A stretch of 10,820 nucleotides of DNA from Candidatus Competibacteraceae bacterium (lineage in GTDB: Bacteria; Pseudomonadota; Gammaproteobacteria; Competibacterales; Competibacteraceae), in the NCBI GenBank assembly GCA_012032855.1, contig JAAUQA010000065.1:1-10820 (forward strand). Direction: 5' to 3'. The position numbers and the translations under genes are program-made. Each line of letters begins with the position of its first letter. The first letter of the stretch is position 1. The notes under the pieces were generated by a model that saw nothing but the letters and a program-made list of their open reading frames with translations, was not told the origin of the DNA and did not search any database. Shown here one piece after another: positions 6,333-10,820 of the stretch.

Positions 6333-8522
6333 ATGAGTAAAAGCAGAATCGCCTTATTCGCGGCCATCGCCGTGTTGATCTACGGCTTTTTCGCCTTCGA
6401 TTTAGGCCAGTATCTCAGCTTGGATTTCTTCAAATCCCAACAAGCGGCCATCGATACGTATTTCCAAGCCAACCCTTGGCAAACTGCCTTGATCTTTTTT
6501 GGAATTTATGTGGCCGTTACTGGTCTATCCTTGCCCGGCGCGGCGGTCATGACCTTGGTTGCAGGTGCGATTTTCGGGCTGCTCTGGGGAACGATTATTG
6601 TGTCTTTTGCGTCCACGCTAGGCGCTACGCTGGCTTTTCTGGTTTCCCGTTTCCTGTTGCGGAACTGGGTGCAAACCAAATTCGGCGATAAGCTCAAAGC
6701 GATCAATCAGGGCGTTGAACGGGATGGCGCATTTTATCTGTTTACCTTACGCCTGGTACCGATCTTTCCCTTTTTCGTGATCAATCTGGTCATGGCGCTC
6801 ACGCCGATCCGCACCCTGACGTTTGCTTGGGTCAGTCAAGTGGGTATGCTGGCCGGTACCCTAGTCTATGTGAATGCCGGCACCCAAATCGCCGGGATCG
6901 AATCGTTGAGCGGTATTCTCTCGCCCGGTTTGCTGGCTTCTTTCGTGCTGCTCGGCATCTTCCCGTTGCTGGCCAAAAAACTAGTGGCGTTCATCAAAGC
7001 CCGCCAAGTGTTGCGTGGCTATCCCAAACCCAAGCGGTTTGATCGAAACCTAGTGGTGATCGGGGCAGGTTCCGCAGGGTTGGTCACCGCCTATATCGGC
7101 GCGGCGGTCAAAGCTAAAGTGTCACTGATTGAAAAACACAAAATGGGCGGCGATTGTCTGAATACCGGCTGCGTGCCCTCCAAAGCGTTGCTGCGTTCCG
7201 CCAAGTTCCTGTCTCATATCAAACGGGCCGAGGAATTCGGTTTCAAATCCGCCCAGGCCGATTTCGATTTCGCCGAGGTTATGGAGCGGGTGCAACGGGT
7301 CATCAAAACCGTAGAACCGCACGATTCAGTGGAACGCTATACAGAGCTCGGCGTGGACTGCATTTTGGGCGAGGCTAAAATCACTTCTCCCTATACCGTC
7401 GAAGTCGATGGCCGCACCCTGACTACTCGCAATATCGTTATCGCTGCCGGTGCCCGGCCTTTTGTGCCGCCGATTCCCGGACTGCAGGACGTCGGTTATC
7501 TCACCTCGGATAATGTCTGGGATCTACGCGAACTGCCGCGCCGGTTGGTGGTGCTGGGCGGTGGTCCGATCGGCTGCGAGTTGGCACAGGCTTTCGCCCG
7601 GTTCGGCACGCAGGTATCCCAAGTCGAAATGCTGCCGCGCATTATGATTCGCGAAGACCCGGAAATTTCGGCCCTGGTTACCGAACGCTTCCAGGCTGAA
7701 GGCATTCAGGTGTTGACCGAGCACAAGGCGAAGCAAGTAATCCAAGAAGGCGACCAAAAAGTGCTGATCTGCGAAAACCAAGGACAAGATGTCCGTATCG
7801 AATTCGATCATATTCTGGTTGCGGTGGGTCGAGCAGCGAATACCGCCGGGTATGGTCTGGAAGAACTCGGCGTACCGGTCAGCAAGACCCGCACCGTTGA
7901 AGTCAACGAGTATCTGCAGACTCGGTTTCCCAATATCTATGCGGTGGGCGACGTGGCGGGACCGTTCCAATTCACCCATACCGCAGCCCATCAAGCCTGG
8001 TTTGCAGCGGTCAATGCGTTATTCGGCGGTTTCAAGAAATTCAAGGCGGACTACTCGGTCATTCCTTGGGCGACGTTCATTGAGCCGGAAGTGGCGCGGG
8101 TCGGGTTGAACGAGCAGGATGCCAAGGAACAGGGCGTTGCCTTTGAGGTTACCCGCTATGACATCGACGATCTGGATCGCGCGATTGCCGATAGCGAAGC
8201 CCACGGTTTCGTGAAAGTGCTCACCGTGCCGGGCAAGGACAAAATTCTCGGGGTGACCATCGTCGGCGAACACGCGGGCGATCTGATTGCCGAATATGTA
8301 GCCGCCATGCGGCATGGGTTCGGGTTGAATAAAATTCTCAGCACCATCCATATCTACCCGACTCTGGCGGAAGCCAACAAATACGCCGCCGGCGTGTGGA
8401 AAAAAGCCCATGCACCGCAGGGCACGTTGCGTTGGTTGGAGCGTTTCCACGCCTGGATGCGCCGCGATAGCGGCCAAGTATCGTCATCTTCCCTCCCCAC
8501 TCCAGTAAACGAAAAAGGCTGA
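6333..8522 (+). CDS. TVP38/TMEM64 membrane domain fused to a pyridine nucleotide-disulfide oxidoreductase (MerA/Lpd-like)
   Basis: A 729-residue two-part protein. Residues 1-225 are a polytopic membrane region of the TVP38/TMEM64 (DedA-superfamily) type, with LSLPGAAVMTLVAGAIFG (65-82), the glycine-rich re-entrant stretch, and RLVPIFPFFVINLVMAL (140-156). Residues 235-700 are a class-I flavin disulfide reductase: FAD motif GAGSAG (244-249), redox cysteines Cys275 and Cys280 in GGDCLNTGCVPSK, NAD(P)H motif GGGPIG (409-414), second FAD motif YAVGDVAG (536-543), and a C-terminal dimerisation domain. At the position of the catalytic His in lipoamide dehydrogenase (HPTLxE) it has Tyr675 (YPTLAE). 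It lacks the N-terminal metal-binding domain and the C-terminal cysteine pair of mercuric reductase, so mercury reduction is unlikely. Substrate unknown; perhaps an inner-membrane, cytoplasm-facing thiol or quinone redox role. The DUF547 gene starts three bases after it. Confidence 0.92.
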   Translation: MSKSRIALFAAIAVLIYGFFAFDLGQYLSLDFFKSQQAAIDTYFQANPWQTALIFFGIYVAVTGLSLPGAAVMTLVAGAIFGLLWGTIIVSFASTLGATLAFLVSRFLLRNWVQTKFGDKLKAINQGVERDGAFYLFTLRLVPIFPFFVINLVMALTPIRTLTFAWVSQVGMLAGTLVYVNAGTQIAGIESLSGILSPGLLASFVLLGIFPLLAKKLVAFIKARQVLRGYPKPKRFDRNLVVIGAGSAGLVTAYIGAAVKAKVSLIEKHKMGGDCLNTGCVPSKALLRSAKFLSHIKRAEEFGFKSAQADFDFAEVMERVQRVIKTVEPHDSVERYTELGVDCILGEAKITSPYTVEVDGRTLTTRNIVIAAGARPFVPPIPGLQDVGYLTSDNVWDLRELPRRLVVLGGGPIGCELAQAFARFGTQVSQVEMLPRIMIREDPEISALVTERFQAEGIQVLTEHKAKQVIQEGDQKVLICENQGQDVRIEFDHILVAVGRAANTAGYGLEELGVPVSKTRTVEVNEYLQTRFPNIYAVGDVAGPFQFTHTAAHQAWFAAVNALFGGFKKFKADYSVIPWATFIEPEVARVGLNEQDAKEQGVAFEVTRYDIDDLDRAIADSEAHGFVKVLTVPGKDKILGVTIVGEHAGDLIAEYVAAMRHGFGLNKILSTIHIYPTLAEANKYAAGVWKKAHAPQGTLRWLERFHAWMRRDSGQVSSSSLPTPVNEKG
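8515..8518 (+). promoter_or_regulatory. Shine-Dalgarno site of the DUF547 gene
   Basis: AAGG lies seven bases before the ATG at 8526, inside the end of the fusion gene. It supports this start and co-translation of the pair. Confidence 0.45.
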
Positions 8523-8525
8523 GTT

Positions 8526-9333
8526 ATGAACCGTCTGTTAATCGCCATCGTCACCGTTGTCGCCAGCCTGACCAGTTCGGTAGCACTGGCGTTCGATCAC
8601 CAGCACGCCGCTTGGGATCAGTTATTGAAAAAACATGTGGTCTGGATCGATAACGGGGTGGCTTCGCAGGTCAATTACGCCGGATTCCAACGCGATTCCT
8701 CGCAACTGCAAAGCTATCTACAGAGTCTTTCCGAAGTGAGCCAATCGGAATTTGACGGCTGGAGCAAGTCCCAGCAACTGGCGTTTTTAATCAACGCGTA
8801 CAACGCCTTCACCATCGATTTGATTCTGACCGAGTACCCGAATTTAAAGTCAATTAAGGACTTGGGTTCCTTACTGCGTAGCCCCTGGAAGAAGCGCTTT
8901 TTTCACCCTGCTGGGCAAAGAGCGGCATTTGGATGAGCTTGAGCATGAGATGATCCGCGCCCAAGGTGTTTACGACGAGCCGCGGATTCACGTGGCGGTG
9001 GTGTGCGCTTCCATCGGCTGTCCGGCGTTGCGCGATGACGCTTATGTGGCGGATCGGCTGGACGCCCAGCTGGAAGACAGTTTCCGGCGTTTCCTGGCGG
9101 ACCGTTCGCGCAATCGCTATAACCCGCAGTCCGGCCAGTTGGAAGTATCGAAAATCTTCTCCTGGTACAAAGAAGATTTCGACGGCGGTCATTTCAGTTC
9201 CCTGAACGATGTGTTCACTCGCTATGCGGATCTATTGGCTGACGCCCCGGCGGATCGGCAAACTATTCAGCAGGGGAAAGTGCCGATTGATTATCTCGAT
9301 TACGATTGGGCTTTGAACGACGTGCGTGGCTGA
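8526..9333 (+). pseudogene. secreted DUF547-domain protein, one +1 frameshift
   Basis: Two overlapping frames form one DUF547 protein of 268 residues once a single T is removed from the run of six at 8898-8903. The first part ends correctly at SPWKKRFF, and the second resumes in the next frame as TLLGKERHLDELEHEMIRA. A signal peptide is clear: MNRLL, a hydrophobic core, then cleavage after ALA at residue 22, so the mature protein is exported. DUF547 hallmarks are LAFLINAYNAFTIDLIL (about 78-94) and HVAVVCASIGCPALR followed by AYVADRLDAQLEDSFRRFL. The function of DUF547 is not established. The gene starts three bases after the TVP38-oxidoreductase gene, so the two are almost certainly cotranscribed. 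A homopolymer error is the simplest cause; as written, translation stops at 8936. An in-frame GTG/ATG reinitiation at 8929 could make only the C-terminal half. Confidence 0.88.
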
Positions 9334-9337
9334 TGTG

Positions 9338-9364
9338 GCTCAGCTCCAGTGGGATGTGCTGAGC
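9338..9364. terminator. weak stem-loop between convergent genes
   Basis: GCTCAGC (9338-9344) and GCTGAGC (9358-9364) can pair as a 7-base stem with a 13-base loop, five bases after the DUF547 stop. No T-run follows on either strand, so it is not a typical intrinsic terminator. It lies in the 92-base gap where the DUF547 and kinase genes converge, a sensible place for transcription to end. Confidence 0.3.
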
Positions 9365-9425
9365 TGGCGAAGCGCATCAATCGAGAGGAAAAACGCGAAT
9401 GATGCGGTTCCTGCGTCACCACATC

Positions 9426-10820
9426 CTACTCTGGCGCAAACTCCGCTACATATCCCCAACCCACAGTTTCGAGATCGTCATAAACAATCCAGATTTCCCG
9501 GCCATCGCGTTCGATTTCGCGATAATCGAAACGGCCCGCTTGCAATTCGGCGACGATCTCGGGATCGGGATAAAGCGGTCGTGGCGAACGCATAAAGGTG
9601 GTCTGATTCCGATCGCTGGAACGAATCACAATACGTCCTTGTTCGTCGAGCAGAAAGCTCTCGACCAGCGGTAGCTCGGGAATCGTCAGCAAGTCGTCGA
9701 TAATGTAATCGAAGGTTAGATCGACACCCGCTACACCGAGAAACTGTCCAGTTTCGTCGTAGAGCGACATGGTGCAGGAGAGCAATAATCCCTGCCCGAA
9801 ATTGTCCAGGTGCGGATTGCCCCAGAACTTGCCGTTCTTGCCGGCTGCCATGCGATACCAGGGGCGCTGGCGGGGATCGTAGTCCTCAGGTATATCGACA
9901 TCGTGGCCGGGATAGACGATAACGGCGCCTTCGCGCAGGCCAATGTACGCCCAACTCAGTGGCACTCCCTCGGTACCGATAATCCGCCGGGCATCCGCCA
10001 GCGGTAAATACGGGCTTTTTTCCGCCCTGCTCAACAGAAACATACGGCGGAACTGATGGCGTAATGGCGCCAGACGGCTCAACGTTTGTTCTAGTATGGT
10101 TCCCGGCTGGCCATCTCCGGCCCACAGAATATGGACTGGATACTCAAGGCTGATAGGCGCCCCTTGATATTGGTTTGCCAGGGCGAAATCAGGTGGACTA
10201 CGGTCGGGGGTGCGAAAATCAGGCGTTTGGTAAATGGCATCGGTGGACGGCATGCCGCGCAGACGTGCTTCCACTGTGGCGGTGGCCAGACCTTCTAAGA
10301 GTTCCTCGAACAGCATGAACTGCTTTTCTATCAGATGACCTTTTTCGGATACGCCGGTCAGATAGCGGCTCAAGCGTTCCTTATGCTCTTGAGCCTCGAC
10401 AAGCGAAACGGCGTGCTGATACAAACTCCAAGCGATGGCGCTGAGGGCCACCAACGACATCGCCATAAAAATCAGCAAGGTAGCTTGTCGGTGCCGGCCG
10501 ATCCAACGCAACACTTTCCGCACCGGGTTATCCGGCAAGGCGCTGATCGGCTCATTGTGCAGAAAATGGCGGATATCGTCGGCCAGTTCGGTTACCGACT
10601 GATAGCGGTCATGGCGCGACGGCGCGGTGGCCTTGGCAACGATAGCTTGTAACTCACGAGGTATCTTGAACTGAGGTGAAGGCGCTTGCAGCGGTAATTT
10701 CTCTCCACGCTTGGCGATTTCTAATATCTCGTCGACCGTTTTTCCCGGCAGCGCACGCCGCAGTGCGAGCAGCTCATACAAAATCAAGCCCAGCGCGTAA
10801 CTATCACTGCGTCCGTCGAG
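9426..10820 (-). CDS. receptor-type Ser/Thr protein kinase with C-terminal extracytoplasmic Cache domain (5' end outside window)
   Basis: The frame is open to the window edge, giving 465 visible residues; the start lies outside. Residues 1-19 (LDGRSDSYALGLILYELLA) are kinase subdomain IX of the eukaryotic-type (Hanks) family, and DRYQSVTELADDIRHFL (about 71-87) is the end of the kinase fold. The catalytic loop and P-loop are out of view, so activity cannot be judged. One membrane helix follows at about 113-133, after a basic RWIGRHR stretch that suits a cytoplasmic N-side. The remaining 330 residues are a periplasmic double-Cache-like sensor with the signature DPRQRPWY (315-322), then GKFWGNPH and LGVAGVDLTFDYI (about 361-373). 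Cache domains usually bind small molecules such as amino or organic acids. Architecture kinase-TM-sensor is as in PASTA kinases but with Cache instead. Ends at 9426, converging on the DUF547 gene. Confidence 0.88.
   Translation of the reverse strand, partial: LDGRSDSYALGLILYELLALRRALPGKTVDEILEIAKRGEKLPLQAPSPQFKIPRELQAIVAKATAPSRHDRYQSVTELADDIRHFLHNEPISALPDNPVRKVLRWIGRHRQATLLIFMAMSLVALSAIAWSLYQHAVSLVEAQEHKERLSRYLTGVSEKGHLIEKQFMLFEELLEGLATATVEARLRGMPSTDAIYQTPDFRTPDRSPPDFALANQYQGAPISLEYPVHILWAGDGQPGTILEQTLSRLAPLRHQFRRMFLLSRAEKSPYLPLADARRIIGTEGVPLSWAYIGLREGAVIVYPGHDVDIPEDYDPRQRPWYRMAAGKNGKFWGNPHLDNFGQGLLLSCTMSLYDETGQFLGVAGVDLTFDYIIDDLLTIPELPLVESFLLDEQGRIVIRSSDRNQTTFMRSPRPLYPDPEIVAELQAGRFDYREIERDGREIWIVYDDLETVGWGYVAEFAPE

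Noticed and set aside
7524..8477. Long minus-strand open frames inside the oxidoreductase gene
   Set aside because: They are shadows of the coding frame, with no recognisable domains, signal or ribosome site.
6333..8522. Mercuric reductase (merA)
   Set aside because: Overall fold and GGDCLNTGCVPSK fit, but the C-terminal vicinal cysteines, the N-terminal metal-binding domain and any mer regulator or transporter are absent. The MerR-type gene nearby is a B12 photoreceptor type, not a mercury sensor.
9334..9425. Small gene or RNA in the gap between the DUF547 and kinase genes
   Set aside because: The gap is only 92 bases. It has a weak stem-loop, but no conserved RNA fold or coding frame with a ribosome site was recognised.

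Overview
The window looks like chromosomal DNA of a gammaproteobacterium of moderate GC content. The basis is the lipid A/KDO cluster order exbB-exbD-lpxK-ycaR-kdsB, a gammaproteobacterial-style BioA and RsmE, and a DUF547 exoprotein. A genus cannot be fixed from the sequence alone. Gene content is dense: no gap exceeds 300 bases. No tRNA, rRNA, CRISPR array, insertion sequence or prophage gene was recognised.

Left part (1-2874, all minus strand): a compact envelope operon transcribed right to left. ExbB and ExbD, a proton-driven inner-membrane motor pair, overlap by ATGA. They are followed by lpxK (lipid A 4'-kinase), a small UPF0434/YcaR zinc-ribbon-like protein, and kdsB (CMP-KDO synthetase), which runs off the left edge. 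As given, kdsB is split by two single-base deletions about 90 bases apart.

Middle (2875-6093): bioA (biotin synthesis, plus strand) faces two minus-strand genes. These are rsmE (16S rRNA m3U1498 methyltransferase) and, 63 bases downstream of it, a MerR-type regulator with a C-terminal cobalamin-binding domain. The regulator keeps all the hallmark residues of the CarH/LitR adenosylcobalamin photoreceptors. Its 3' end overlaps the 3' end of bioA by 113 bases on opposite strands.

Right part (6094-10820): after a 239-base divergent intergenic region comes a plus-strand pair. The first gene fuses a TVP38/TMEM64 (DedA-superfamily) membrane domain to a class-I pyridine nucleotide-disulfide oxidoreductase. 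In the oxidoreductase the usual catalytic C-terminal His is replaced by Tyr. Three bases later starts a secreted DUF547 protein, broken by one extra T in a run of six. Converging on them is a partial receptor Ser/Thr kinase with a cytoplasmic kinase C-lobe, one membrane segment and a C-terminal extracytoplasmic Cache sensor domain.

The strongest leads for new biology are the TVP38-oxidoreductase/DUF547 pair, the CarH-like regulator with no obvious carotenoid target nearby, and the kinase-TM-Cache receptor. The three frameshifts may be sequencing errors and should be checked before being read as gene loss.
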